Below, one piece after another: positions 36,699-44,185 of a stretch of DNA of 64,000 bases. How positions within the stretch are numbered: the first letter of the stretch is position 1; every line of letters begins with the position of its first letter. Source of the DNA: a virus; the IMG/VR virus record IMGVR_UViG_3300037297_000066, positions 186,001 to 250,000 of that record. The stretch is one strand, 5' to 3'. The translations under genes and the position numbers were made by a program. The notes under the pieces are model-generated. The model was given only the letters and a program-made list of their open reading frames with translations. It did not search any database and was not told the DNA's origin.

Positions 36699-37214
36699 AT
36701 GTTGGGAGTGGAGGCCCAGAAGGCTTACGACGTAGCATGCAAGTATGATCGCTCGATCAAGGCCACGGATCCCAGGCTGTGTCGGATGGTTATCATTCGG
36801 GACACTGATGAGATGACCAGCATGGTTTTCGATCGGGCTTTCGTTGTAGTCTACAAGGCACACTACCTGGTTTTCACGGAGCACCAGGGGTTTCATGTCT
36901 TCGACCGAAACACATACGACGTGTTGCAGCTGCTACGGAGAGTCATCCAGCCCCTGGACAATCAACGAGCGTTCGATGAGGATCCTCCAGGACCCTGGCC
37001 CGGAGAGATGTGCCGACGATGTGGGAAACGCAACACGGTAGGCTTCACGGTTTCTGACGAGCTCTGGACCAAGGTAGTTGGGGACCCCCACACAGTCAGG
37101 TGTTTGACCTGTTTTGACGAAGAGGCTCAGGAGAAGGGTGTACGGTACACAGGTCAGGACATTCTGGAGTTCTACCCTGTATCTTGGAGCGATTGGGAAG
37201 ATGATGACGCCTGA
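36699..37214 (+). CDS. Hypothetical protein with zinc-ribbon
   Basis: 171 residues. The N-terminal part is alpha/beta (DRAFVVVYKAHYLVFTEHQGFHVFDRN). The C-terminal CRRCGKRNTVGF...VRCLTCFDEEAQEKG is a likely zinc site. SD CAGGAG. The end overlaps the next gene by 14 nt. Confidence 0.73.
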   Translation: MLGVEAQKAYDVACKYDRSIKATDPRLCRMVIIRDTDEMTSMVFDRAFVVVYKAHYLVFTEHQGFHVFDRNTYDVLQLLRRVIQPLDNQRAFDEDPPGPWPGEMCRRCGKRNTVGFTVSDELWTKVVGDPHTVRCLTCFDEEAQEKGVRYTGQDILEFYPVSWSDWEDDDA

Positions 37215-37491
37215 ACACACGAAGCAGTTGCTGAGAAACTATCGAAAGCTTTTGGCGAGGTATGGCGCTAACAAGCTCGCTCCGGATTCTCCTTCACTAA
37301 CAGGAGGCTACTACACCACAGTTCAGAAACTAGAACACATGGCTTGGATGTGCGAGGAAGCTTTGACGTTCGTCGATGAGAAGTTCGACAAAGCTCAGAG
37401 ATGGTTGGGGTTCATCCAGGGGATCCTGTGGGCCACCAACCTGAAGACCATCTCCAAGATGCGAGACGAGAGCCGGTCCCCTGAACTGTAG
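37201..37491 (+). CDS. Helical hypothetical protein
   Basis: 96 residues: TKQLLRNYRKLLARYGANKL, then TVQKLEHMAWMCEEALTFVDEKFDKAQRWLGFIQGIL. Y-R-K and L-A-R-Y-G recall small phage helical proteins that bind neighbours, without an assignable family. Overlaps the gene before it. Confidence 0.7.
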   Translation: MMTPEHTKQLLRNYRKLLARYGANKLAPDSPSLTGGYYTTVQKLEHMAWMCEEALTFVDEKFDKAQRWLGFIQGILWATNLKTISKMRDESRSPEL

Positions 37492-37499
37492 GATAAGCT

Positions 37500-38186
37500 A
37501 TGTCGAATCTGTACGATACGGTCAAGGAGCTCAAGAGCCGTTACCATAGCTTCGGAAAGGATGTGAATCTTGAGGAAGGCCCCACAACCGTAGAAGTTTC
37601 GACCTACGATCTCGCCCGGCTCTTTGCGGTTTTTGACGTTGAACCCCCTCCGATTCGGGAACCTTGGGAGGGCTCCCCTCTTCGGGAAGCTTCCGCTCGT
37701 CTCGCCCGAGCCATCACTCCTCTTCTGGACGGAACTCGGGGGCATTTAGATCTTTACGAGCTCCATAGAGCTCATGAGGCTTGTCTAGAAGCCTTGAAGA
37801 CGGATGCCGAGCTGGAACGCTTGTCAAAGACTCACCCGTCTGATGAGGACATCGATCTTGCTCGTATCGAGGGCGGTATTGTCACCCTTCAGCATATGAG
37901 TGAAGATCTAGAAGAGAAAAGAGGGTTGGGAGGTTTGGATATCTCGGACGTGTTCGAAAGCCTACGGGAAATGTACAAGGCTTTGAAGGCCCAGTTCGAC
38001 ATCCAGAATGGCGACCGAGAGAAGCGTGCTCAAGAAGTGCGGAAGGTATTGGACCTGCTGGGTTCATTGGGGGTAAGCAACCCCAACGTCGAGGCCGCCT
38101 TGTACACTCTGGCCAATGCGGGTCCGCCTCCTGGAAGAGAGACTCAGGCTACCTCAGCCAGTCTGGGCTTGAAGGACTCTGAGTGA
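37500..38186 (+). CDS. Helical hypothetical protein, 228 residues
   Basis: Almost all helix: DTVKELKSRYHSFGKDV, REASARLARAITPLL, ITSDVFESL-like segments and a coiled stretch (KALKAQFDIQNGDREKRAQEVRKVL). Acidic. Stop overlaps the next start (GTGA). Not recognised. Confidence 0.7.
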   Translation: MSNLYDTVKELKSRYHSFGKDVNLEEGPTTVEVSTYDLARLFAVFDVEPPPIREPWEGSPLREASARLARAITPLLDGTRGHLDLYELHRAHEACLEALKTDAELERLSKTHPSDEDIDLARIEGGIVTLQHMSEDLEEKRGLGGLDISDVFESLREMYKALKAQFDIQNGDREKRAQEVRKVLDLLGSLGVSNPNVEAALYTLANAGPPPGRETQATSASLGLKDSE

Positions 38187-38518
38187 ACGAGATCCGTCTG
38201 TTTCCCTGGGAGTTAGATTCGATGGGAGAGTATTCTTGTACTCTCCCCTCATGCACGACTCTCTGGAAGATGTGGAAGTGTGACAAGAATGCCTACCGCA
38301 ACATTCCAGGAGAGAAGCGGTTGGAACCTCACTGGGTAGTGGGACAGTACGTTCCTCACCTTGGGGGTGATCCGAAACTAGTGAGCATCCGGTGGTTTGA
38401 AGTCAAGCTCAGGGAAGGGCCCAAGCCGCTTGGTTGGGTAGCCCCTGACTGGAGCAACCATCAACCACGTGCTCAGACGTTGCCCCACTCGAAATCGGAG
38501 TCTTCTTGTACCAACTGA
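38183..38518 (+). CDS. Small hypothetical protein
   Basis: 111 residues: MNEIRLFPWELDSMGEYSC, then TTLWKMWKCDKNAYRNIPGEKRLEPHWVVGQYV, a compact strand-rich protein. GTG start, coupled to the helical gene. Its 3' part overlaps the convergent 38473-38724 gene by 46 bp. Confidence 0.7.
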   Translation: MNEIRLFPWELDSMGEYSCTLPSCTTLWKMWKCDKNAYRNIPGEKRLEPHWVVGQYVPHLGGDPKLVSIRWFEVKLREGPKPLGWVAPDWSNHQPRAQTLPHSKSESSCTN

Positions 38519-38724
38519 ACCTTGTAACCTTTACCGGTCCCCACTTCTGAGGCCGGAAAGTCTACAAGGCGTCCGATGCCTTTGACTTCCAGTAGGAGAT
38601 AAATACCGTACCCGCCATGAACGAAGACGGCCACGATTCGCCCAATCCTTCCTTGGAGATCGGACTTGGAGCTGGACTTGTCGAACCTGACTTTCCGGTT
38701 CAGTAGGTTGCTCTGCACTGACAT
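38473..38724 (-). CDS. Small beta-barrel-like protein
   Basis: 83 residues: NRKVRFDKSSSKSDLQGRIGRIVAVFVHGGYGIYLLLEV has the glycine-turn pattern of a KOW/SH3-like barrel. SD AAGGTGGGCC. It overlaps the upstream gene by 25 nt. Not assigned. Confidence 0.68.
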   Translation of the reverse strand: MSVQSNLLNRKVRFDKSSSKSDLQGRIGRIVAVFVHGGYGIYLLLEVKGIGRLVDFPASEVGTGKGYKVQLVQEDSDFEWGNV

Positions 38725-39449
38725 GGCCCACCTTCCTTGCCGCTATTGTAGAGAACCGTGTAGATAGTGTTACCGGGAATCAGCTGGTAGAGACGCTGCC
38801 CTTTCTTGCCCTTGCTGACGTTGACTAGCCCGATCTGGACTAGTCCGGTGAGAGCTTTGAGGACATCGGTCCGGCTGTATTCAACACGCCCAGACCATGT
38901 GGTCTCATCCAAGATCTTCTTGAACGGAAGGGGTTCTTTTCGGTTCTTGAAAATAGCTACGTACACAGCGTAGGTCACTTGGGGGAGTCCTTCGGGAAGG
39001 GAGTGACACCAGTACAGATCCCTGTCGCTGAACCAGAATACAGTTCCAGGGCGTACTGTCCAGGGGCCTTCTCTACTTCCGACGCAGCACTTGGAAGCCG
39101 CTTCTTCGATGGTGTTTCGAGAGATTCGGGCTCCGAAGCGTCTCTCCAGTTCTGCCTGCAGGAAGGAGCAGCTGACGGGACTTCTACTATAGGCCGATCT
39201 TCCGTAGATGTCCGGTAGCTCGTTTCCTCCCCCTATGAGCATGGCGATGTGAACGAAGAGGGGGTAGCACATGGTTCCCGGGGAGAACCTATCAGGATAG
39301 AGCCTTTGTTCGGACTTCTCGGCCATCTCGTGGATGGTTAGTAGGTCGTGGTCCGGAAAATGGTTCTTCCAGAGCTCGACGGCCCGAGCGATAGGGAGGG
39401 ATTCTGGGGTAGAGGCGATGATCTTGGCAGCTTGCTGAAGTGTGAACAT
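38700..39449 (-). CDS. Winged-helix-containing hypothetical protein
   Basis: 249 residues. The C-terminal half has helix-turn-helix-like segments (FLQAELERRFGARISRNTIEEAA and YSRTDVLKALTGLVQIGLVNVSK...RLYQL), a duplicated winged-helix layout. In between, WTVRPGTVFWF resembles the end of 17522-18277. May be a regulator. ATG 5 nt after TATGGT. Confidence 0.7.
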   Translation of the reverse strand: MFTLQQAAKIIASTPESLPIARAVELWKNHFPDHDLLTIHEMAEKSEQRLYPDRFSPGTMCYPLFVHIAMLIGGGNELPDIYGRSAYSRSPVSCSFLQAELERRFGARISRNTIEEAASKCCVGSREGPWTVRPGTVFWFSDRDLYWCHSLPEGLPQVTYAVYVAIFKNRKEPLPFKKILDETTWSGRVEYSRTDVLKALTGLVQIGLVNVSKGKKGQRLYQLIPGNTIYTVLYNSGKEGGPCQCRATY

Positions 39450-39454
39450 GCCTA

Positions 39455-39464
39455 ACCATACACC
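39455..39464 (-). promoter_or_regulatory. L-box promoter of the 38700-39449 gene
   Basis: GGTGTATGGT, 5 nt before ATG. Confidence 0.65.
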
Positions 39465-39510
39465 GGTCGTCCGGGTCCCCGTTCCAGGTTTTGAGTTTCC
39501 AGGATCTTGC

Positions 39511-39516
39511 TATGAT
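39511..39516 (+). promoter_or_regulatory. Extended -10-like promoter
   Basis: TGCTATGAT, then an 11-nt leader ending CAGGGGC, then ATG at 39528. Confidence 0.5.
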
Positions 39517-39527
39517 TTCGCAGGGGC

Positions 39528-40103
39528 ATGTCTCTCTCTACTCGGGTCGCTGCCAAATACGCTGCCAAGGTACAGCGGTCGGCAGTGATCAAGGCTGTCA
39601 AAGAAGCCTTCCTTCGGAGCGGGGGAAACACTCGACTCTTGCAGCAAGATCGAACCCCCGCTTCTATCCCTCTCCTGAGTTTCTGGTGGCCCGAGCGAGC
39701 GGGGTCCAATCTGGATTGGAGCCACTTCACCCAGTTGCTCCAGGCTGGCGGCCTGAAGATCAAAGAGAAGCGTCCCAATGCTGTGAAGGTCGAGTACCCT
39801 GAGCAAACCAAGCCTTCAAAGTCCCGAGGGTTACCTGAAGGCACAGCAGGGTATGTTTGGGCAGGGGTGTTGGCAGGAGCCTACCTGCACGGGAGCCCAA
39901 AGGAAGATCGTTCGGAGCTAAATCACGCTATTTGGGTGGATGCACGAGGTGACTGGCTTGGAGAGAAGACCGCCTGCAACAAGATCAGATTGGATCGGAT
40001 GGCTGACGTAGGCGGTCAGAAATCTCCGTTCTGTTCGGCTTGCGAGTCTAGGGTACGAAGACTCAAGCAGCCCCACCTCCCTAAGTTTGAGAACTTGATC
40101 TAG
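39528..40103 (+). CDS. Hypothetical protein, 191 residues
   Basis: A basic, alanine-rich helical start (STRVAAKYAAKVQRSAVIKAVKEAFL), then a mixed region and a C-terminal cysteine cluster (PFCSACESRVRRL). WWPERAGSNLDWSHF and HAIWVDARGDWLG are aromatic patches. Zinc binding is possible. Ends right before repeat copy 2. Confidence 0.72.
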   Translation: MSLSTRVAAKYAAKVQRSAVIKAVKEAFLRSGGNTRLLQQDRTPASIPLLSFWWPERAGSNLDWSHFTQLLQAGGLKIKEKRPNAVKVEYPEQTKPSKSRGLPEGTAGYVWAGVLAGAYLHGSPKEDRSELNHAIWVDARGDWLGEKTACNKIRLDRMADVGGQKSPFCSACESRVRRLKQPHLPKFENLI

Positions 40104-40107
40104 ATAG

Positions 40108-40206
40108 GCTTTGCCTCAAAAGGGGTGATTCTGGTTTGACAAGGCAAGCTTTTTCGGAAGAAATTAGGGAGAAGTAACGCCAGCTCTGCGGCTCACAAGC
40201 AGAGAC
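40108..40206 (+). repeat. Structured intergenic repeat, copy 2 of 3
   Basis: Same 99-nt element as 19116-19214, again just after a plus-strand stop and facing a convergent gene. The final hairpin keeps CTCTGC/GCAGAG but its loop is changed (GGCTCACAA), which suggests selection for pairing. Confidence 0.8.
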
Positions 40207-40238
40207 ATCTAGACAGCTCTCACCAAGGAGAGGGGTCC

Positions 40239-40958
40239 TCATCTAGCAGAGGTATTCGAACACCTTTCCAGCATAAGCATGGCTTGTTTGGAAGGGGAGT
40301 ACTTACGAACGACTTCGGGCCACCCTTTTTCCAAGAGTGTGCTGGCAAGCTCAAATGCCAAGTACACGTCTATGGAGATTGAGATGGTACCGTCTGTGAC
40401 CAGGAAGGTATCTTTGCTTTCGGGCTGCAGTTCAATCGTCTTGTTGCCACTCCCGATAATTTTGCCTGAAAAAGGCCACTCTAGGGGAGCTCGTTCAGGA
40501 ATCATTGGGAGGGGGCCCCAGAGGACGTCTCGCTCGTCTTGAATGAGCACTGAATGTGGAGGAGTGTCTTTAGGGTCGTTCAAGACTCTCAGATTAGGGC
40601 CCCGGGGTCTCGTGTTATGGAAAGGATCGGGTATGTGTATGTCTGGAGTTACGTAGACAGTTCTTGTTCTTAGGTCCAGAGCTTCGATGAGAGCCACGTA
40701 AGTGCAGACACGGTCTACCAAAGCGGCTTCAAGTCCTTCTTCGTACAGACGAAGGGAGGTCACCCGAGTGGGTACCGGCCCTTCTTCACGAAGGGGTGAC
40801 AGGTAGCCCACCTTTTGATCCATGTGTGCTACTCGCCAGGGGAACCCACTTTGATCCAACAGTTTGGTCTTGAGAGGGATGACAGGGTTTTTGAAACAAA
40901 CGGCTACGCAGGGTTGGCAGCTTGTGATCTCAGTATCGATCTTGATCTTTGGAGCCAT
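40239..40958 (-). CDS. Hypothetical protein, 239 residues
   Basis: Beta-rich: ITSCQPCVAVCFKNPVIPLKTKLL, GLEAALVDRVCTYVALIEAL, RTVYVTPDIHIPDP, and TFLVTDGTISISIDVYLAFELASTLL near the end. Three cysteines at the start may form a small site. ATG 6 nt after TATAGT. Not recognised. Confidence 0.72.
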   Translation of the reverse strand: MAPKIKIDTEITSCQPCVAVCFKNPVIPLKTKLLDQSGFPWRVAHMDQKVGYLSPLREEGPVPTRVTSLRLYEEGLEAALVDRVCTYVALIEALDLRTRTVYVTPDIHIPDPFHNTRPRGPNLRVLNDPKDTPPHSVLIQDERDVLWGPLPMIPERAPLEWPFSGKIIGSGNKTIELQPESKDTFLVTDGTISISIDVYLAFELASTLLEKGWPEVVRKYSPSKQAMLMLERCSNTSAR

Positions 40959-40964
40959 GTCGGT

Positions 40965-41010
40965 ACTATACACCTACTCTGAAGGCCGAGGGGGTCTTTT
41001 GGTGTACGGT
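40965..41010. promoter_or_regulatory. Divergent L-box pair
   Basis: Minus GGTGTATAGT (40965-40974) for 40239-40958; plus GGTGTACGGT (41001-41010) for the winged-helix gene at 41019, 8 nt before its ATG. Confidence 0.63.
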
Positions 41011-41018
41011 GGATTGCA

Positions 41019-41336
41019 ATGCCTAAACCCCCTGGTGAGTTGACGAACAAGGACGACATCTTCATCACAGTGAAGGTGTGCAAGAGGCCCGTTCCGTCCA
41101 GCCATGTGGTTGAGTTGACGGGCCTCCATTTGGGGACCGTCAACCGAAGACTCGGGGAACTGGTGAAGGAGGGGAAGCTTCTTCGGCAGTACCTTTACCC
41201 AGAGGGGAAGCATCGAGGAGAGTTCTACTACCGGCTGCCTGGGGTGGCTCCTTTGAAACTGCCGCCCAAGCAGTTCAACTGCAAGACCGTTCGAATCCGT
41301 CGAGCTAAAGGACTCTCTACCAAGGGGAACCGGTGA
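41019..41336 (+). CDS. Winged-helix transcription regulator
   Basis: 105 residues. SSHVVELTGLHLGTVNRRLGELVKEGKLLRQ is a helix-turn-helix, followed by a wing (GKHRGEFYYRL) and a basic tail (KTVRIRRAKGLSTKGNR). MarR/ArsR-like size, no sensor domain. Its stop overlaps the next start (GTGA). Confidence 0.74.
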   Translation: MPKPPGELTNKDDIFITVKVCKRPVPSSHVVELTGLHLGTVNRRLGELVKEGKLLRQYLYPEGKHRGEFYYRLPGVAPLKLPPKQFNCKTVRIRRAKGLSTKGNR

Positions 41337-41758
41337 GTAACATTGTAAGGTTGCTGGGAGAAGGAGGTTCCCGAAAAGTCTACCTTCTCAGGTCAGGGAA
41401 TGTTTTGAAGATCGAGAAAGATGTTTGTATCGCAGACAACGATGTTGAAGCTCGGATCTACCAATTAGCAAGAGAGTTAGGACTGCAACATCGGTTAGCT
41501 CAATGCCACCTGCGTTCCGACGGACTCGTAATGGAGTACGTAGACACCACTGCGCAATGTTTGGGTAAAAAGCTTCCTGTGTGGACCAGGTTGATCGACA
41601 ACAACCAAGTGGGGTTCAACCGAAAGGGTGTGTTGGTGGCTTATGACTACACCAACCTTTTACCTCAGGAACCTGCCGTCTACTTTGACGGCTCTCGTTT
41701 CTCAGTAAAATCTGAGAAGGAAGCGTTGGAGGAAACCCTTCGTCTGATGCAGAAATAG
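41333..41758 (+). CDS. Kinase-like fold protein lacking catalytic loop
   Basis: 141 residues. LLGEGGSRKVYLLRSGNVLKIEKD resembles a protein-kinase glycine loop and lysine strand, and GLVMEYVD resembles the hinge; YDYTNLL follows where a DFG-like region could be. No HRD-type catalytic loop is visible, so it is a shortened kinase relative or pseudokinase. GTG start, coupled to the regulator upstream. Confidence 0.55.
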   Translation: MSNIVRLLGEGGSRKVYLLRSGNVLKIEKDVCIADNDVEARIYQLARELGLQHRLAQCHLRSDGLVMEYVDTTAQCLGKKLPVWTRLIDNNQVGFNRKGVLVAYDYTNLLPQEPAVYFDGSRFSVKSEKEALEETLRLMQK

Positions 41759-41932
41759 GCTTTTTTCGCTTGTTTAAGTGACCTACTTACTGGTATAGAG
41801 TTGATCAATCGCTGGGTGGGGCAAGGTCCCATCCGTCAACCGTCGGAATCGACCGAATGGAGTGATGTGACAGGGAGAGTCACCTGGGGTGGTCCCGCCC
41901 AGAAAACACGGGACTCAATCACAGGTGGAATA
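41759..41932 (+). promoter_or_regulatory. Promoter and long leader of the Fis-like gene
   Basis: TGGTATAGAG near 41791 looks like a promoter. About 130 nt of leader follow, with GGGTGGTCCCGCCC hairpins and several G/C runs, then CAGGTGG as SD. The leader is unusually long for this window, so RNA-level control is possible. A TTG frame runs through it but has no SD. Confidence 0.4.
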
Positions 41933-42121
41933 ATGGACGAACTACCGACTGTCAATCTCCAGGAACTCGAACGTCTAGCAATTCAGCAAGCCCTCCGGCA
42001 AGTGGACGGTAATCGAGTAGCGGCCGCCAAGTTGCTGGGGATCGGAAGAGCCACTCTTTACCGGAAGCTGCAAGAACTGAGGAATTCCGGGATCAGTGTC
42101 GAGTCTAGTAGAGATGTCTGA
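41933..42121 (+). CDS. Fis-type helix-turn-helix protein
   Basis: 62 residues from MDELPTVN, with AGGTGG as SD. LERLAIQQALRQVDGNRVAAAKLLGIGRATLYRKLQEL is the Fis/NtrC C-terminal DNA-binding helix set, here without AAA or receiver domains. Likely a DNA-bending or promoter-binding regulator in the cytoplasm. Confidence 0.85.
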   Translation: MDELPTVNLQELERLAIQQALRQVDGNRVAAAKLLGIGRATLYRKLQELRNSGISVESSRDV

Positions 42122-42467
42122 TCACACTTGTTCCAGCTTGGACGAATACCTGGCTGCTTTGAAAGCCCAAGTGGCTGCTCACGGAAAAGGGCAGTTGGAG
42201 GCGTTCGACCAACTGCACTGCCTCACAGTGGGGTTCAAGTCCCCCTCGGGCACGTGGTCTCTCCCCTTGGGAGCCCTCAAGCGAGCTTTCCAAACCGACA
42301 CGTGGAGAAGGAATACCGAGCTGGAAAACACGTACCGTAGAATGGGAGGAACAACTCCCTTGCAGACGATGACTCGTACCCCTCCAAGGGAAGAGCTCGT
42401 GTCCTCGTATCTTAAGCGTGTACGGGAAGCCATTGAAGACGGGGAGAAAGACTACCTAGCTCGGTAG
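42114..42467 (+). CDS. Hypothetical protein after the Fis-like gene
   Basis: 117 residues: SSLDEYLAALKAQVAAHGKGQ, then LHCLTVGFKSPSGTWSLPLGALKRAF and a charged helical end. Overlaps the Fis-like gene by 8 nt with TAGTAGAG before its ATG. Not recognised. Confidence 0.7.
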   Translation: MSDHTCSSLDEYLAALKAQVAAHGKGQLEAFDQLHCLTVGFKSPSGTWSLPLGALKRAFQTDTWRRNTELENTYRRMGGTTPLQTMTRTPPREELVSSYLKRVREAIEDGEKDYLAR

Positions 42468-42488
42468 TCTCTTTCTACTTTCGCTGGA

Positions 42489-42556
42489 GTGCCTCTGGGA
42501 GGGAGGCCCCGCCTCGTTACCCAGTCCCCCCGCAGTCCCCTCCCAGAGGCACTTTT
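42489..42556 (+). terminator. Long stem with T-tract
   Basis: GTGCCTCTGGGAGGG and CCCTCCCAGAGGCAC pair perfectly (15 bp) around 34 nt, followed by TTTT. It lies 22 nt after the 42114-42467 gene. Probably a terminator; a structured RNA is an alternative. Confidence 0.6.
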
Positions 42557-42584
42557 CGACCGTGGCCGAATTGTATGGGGAGGG

Positions 42585-42611
42585 TTAAGATCTGGGCCCC
42601 TCGGGTGTAGT
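42585..42611 (+). promoter_or_regulatory. T-box with a damaged start codon
   Basis: TTAAGATC-N13-TGTAGT, then GAGGGT, then ATTGGCC where other copies have ATG-GC. Frames from here close within about a dozen codons, so the gene it served seems lost. Confidence 0.55.
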
Positions 42612-42655
42612 GAGGGTATTGGCCAAGCCACTTTCGTAAGGCAGGCCAGATAGCC

Positions 42656-42665
42656 GGTGTACAGT
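42656..42665 (+). promoter_or_regulatory. L-box promoter of the 42677-42901 gene
   Basis: GGTGTACAGT, then 11 nt including GAGGTG as SD before the GTG at 42677. Confidence 0.58.
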
Positions 42666-42676
42666 CGAGGTGACCA

Positions 42677-42901
42677 GTGTCCGATCAAACCCAAGATCCC
42701 AACGACCTGATTGACGAGGCAGAGGAGAGTCTTCGAGAGTGCGTGAAGACTCTCAAAGCTCTTAGGAAGGCTGCTCCCAGTCTGGAACCCGTTCTTCGAG
42801 TTTACACGTTGGGGAATCTGGAAGCGTTTCTGGAGGAGCGGCAGCCAGGGTCGATCAGCGACCTTCGGGACCGTCTGGAGGAAGACGAATGCGACGCATA
42901 G
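42677..42901 (+). CDS. Acidic helical protein
   Basis: 74 residues from a GTG: DEAEESLRECVKTLKALRKAAPSLEPVLRVYTLGNLEAFLEE, then an acidic tail (RDRLEEDECDA). Not recognised. Overlaps the next gene by 13 nt. Confidence 0.68.
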   Translation: MSDQTQDPNDLIDEAEESLRECVKTLKALRKAAPSLEPVLRVYTLGNLEAFLEERQPGSISDLRDRLEEDECDA

Positions 42902-43122
42902 TCAAGAGCCGACCCACGAAGCAGAACATCTGGGTTCAACGGAGCAAGACCGGGATAAACAGCTTCGTCATCGTGGTTCAGAACCATAAGCACCTCCCGG
43001 GATCAATGATCGACGGGAAGTTCGTGAGCCGCCTGTCAGCGAACCAGAACCACGCCATCACCCGAGCCATCAAGGCAGAAGACTTCGCTCCTTGTTGGGC
43101 GATCCCCGCTAACACGAGGTAA
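42889..43122 (+). CDS. Small basic protein
   Basis: 77 residues: RRIVKSRPTKQNIWVQRSKTGINSFVIVVQNHKHLPGSMIDGK, basic and strand-rich, with FAPCWAIPANTR at the end. Not recognised. Confidence 0.68.
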   Translation: MRRIVKSRPTKQNIWVQRSKTGINSFVIVVQNHKHLPGSMIDGKFVSRLSANQNHAITRAIKAEDFAPCWAIPANTR

Positions 43123-43132
43123 CCAGGCAACC

Positions 43133-43501
43133 ATGAGCAAGAGAAGTCGAGTGAGGCGCATCCAGAAGTGGAGGGGGCACAGGGTTCGGTACGTGTGCGC
43201 TGGATGGGTGAAGAGTCTGAAGACGGCCAAACCCTTGCAGTTCGAGGCTACGGCTGTTCGCAACTACTCCTTGTACGGCCCCTCCGAAAACACAAACCGT
43301 TGGCGGGTTTCAATCTGCCATTCCAAGTTCCCTAGCATAGGGGGTTTCACAGTTTACGAAGGCGTCGAAGGTCTGGAGGCGGCCTTGGAAGCGGCCTACA
43401 AGGATCTCCAAAACAAACTCTGGAAGGAACGAGATCGACTGCATGAGGAGGAGCGTACTTTGCTTAAAGCTCTCAAGGACCTGCTCTGGGTCACCCCTTG
43501 A
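43133..43501 (+). CDS. AYxxL-helix family protein 4
   Basis: 122 residues: GHRVRYVCAGWVKS, NRWRVSICHSKFPSIGGFTVYEG, then LEAALEAAYKDLQNKLWKERDRLHEEERTLLKALKDL. This is the layout of the 24062, 24391 and 32056 products, here alone without an MGAS-family partner. The stop lies 13 nt before repeat copy 3. Confidence 0.74.
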   Translation: MSKRSRVRRIQKWRGHRVRYVCAGWVKSLKTAKPLQFEATAVRNYSLYGPSENTNRWRVSICHSKFPSIGGFTVYEGVEGLEAALEAAYKDLQNKLWKERDRLHEEERTLLKALKDLLWVTP

Positions 43502-43513
43502 AAACCCGAGGTA

Positions 43514-43611
43514 GTCTCTGCCTTAAAACCGCAGAGATGGCGTTGTTTCTCCTCATTTCTTCCGAAAAAGCTTGCCTTGTCAAGCCAGAATCACCCCTTT
43601 TGAGGCAAAGC
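43514..43611 (-). repeat. Structured intergenic repeat, copy 3 of 3
   Basis: Same element as 19116-19214 in the opposite direction, between two plus-strand genes. It keeps GCTTTGCCTCAAAAGGGG, TTGACAAGGCAAGC, TTTTTCGGAAGAAAT and CTCTGC/GCAGAG. Here it would be antisense to any read-through transcript. Confidence 0.8.
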
Positions 43612-43625
43612 CCCCGAGGTACAAC

Positions 43626-43910
43626 ATGAAGATCGAACGAATTCTGTGGGAAAGAGTGGCAGTGGTGTGTTCCTGTAACCCCGAACACAACGAGGAGTTT
43701 TCGAACGCCACTGTCACAGTACAACCCCAGGTGAACGGCGTTGAGATTCGAGAAGAAGGGGTTTCCAGACAGGGGCGGTCCGCTTTGTACGCCAAAGCCA
43801 AACTGAAGGCCCTGACTTCGAACAGCCTGGTGTTCGAGGCATGCTGGTGGTCGGCGCCTGTCAAGGGAGAGGCGGTATTCGTCCCCGTGACGATCACAGC
43901 CACCTTCTAA
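43626..43910 (+). CDS. Hypothetical protein, 94 residues
   Basis: Starts MKIERILWERVAVVCSCNPEH with GAGGT as SD (the longer frame runs into the repeat). NATVTVQPQVNGVEI and GEAVFVPVTITATF are beta strands. Two cysteines at the start. Not recognised. Confidence 0.7.
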   Translation: MKIERILWERVAVVCSCNPEHNEEFSNATVTVQPQVNGVEIREEGVSRQGRSALYAKAKLKALTSNSLVFEACWWSAPVKGEAVFVPVTITATF

Positions 43911-43947
43911 ACGATAGTGTTTTCTACCTCTCGCACATGATACTCCA

Positions 43948-44166
43948 ATGCGTTGCAACTTCTGTGGTGGGGTGGCCCTCCCGGCTACGGGCTGTGCGTA
44001 CGGCCCCCGAACCATCTCTTGCTGGAGGTGTACGCTGGAGTGTTGGAAGTGGGTTCGGCAGCACACAACCCGTCGGAGTAGAAAGTGGCCTAACCTCTCT
44101 TTCTACGAAGCGGCCGGCAAGTACGGACCTGGGACTATCTGGCCTGTGAAAAACAGGAGCTCCTGA
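43948..44166 (+). CDS. Small zinc protein
   Basis: 72 residues: MRCNFCGGVALPATGCAYGPRTISCWRCTLECWKW, four or more cysteines in two CxxC pairs, then a basic C-terminus. GATACT lies before the ATG as a weak promoter. Zinc binding is likely. Confidence 0.7.
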   Translation: MRCNFCGGVALPATGCAYGPRTISCWRCTLECWKWVRQHTTRRSRKWPNLSFYEAAGKYGPGTIWPVKNRSS

Positions 44167-44175
44167 ACCCGTCTT

Positions 44176-44185
44176 GGTGTAGGGT
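44176..44185 (+). promoter_or_regulatory. L-box with uncertain target
   Basis: GGTGTAGGGT. An ATG only 3 nt later opens a 44-codon frame that looks unnatural; the likelier target is the gene at 44265. Confidence 0.42.

Noticed and set aside
39452-39844. 130-codon minus-strand frame
   Set aside because: Antisense to the 39528 gene, which has a promoter-like box, SD-like CAGGGGC and natural composition.
43491-44066. 191-codon minus-strand frame across repeat copy 3
   Set aside because: It covers the structured repeat and the antisense of two better-supported plus-strand genes, with no promoter or SD.
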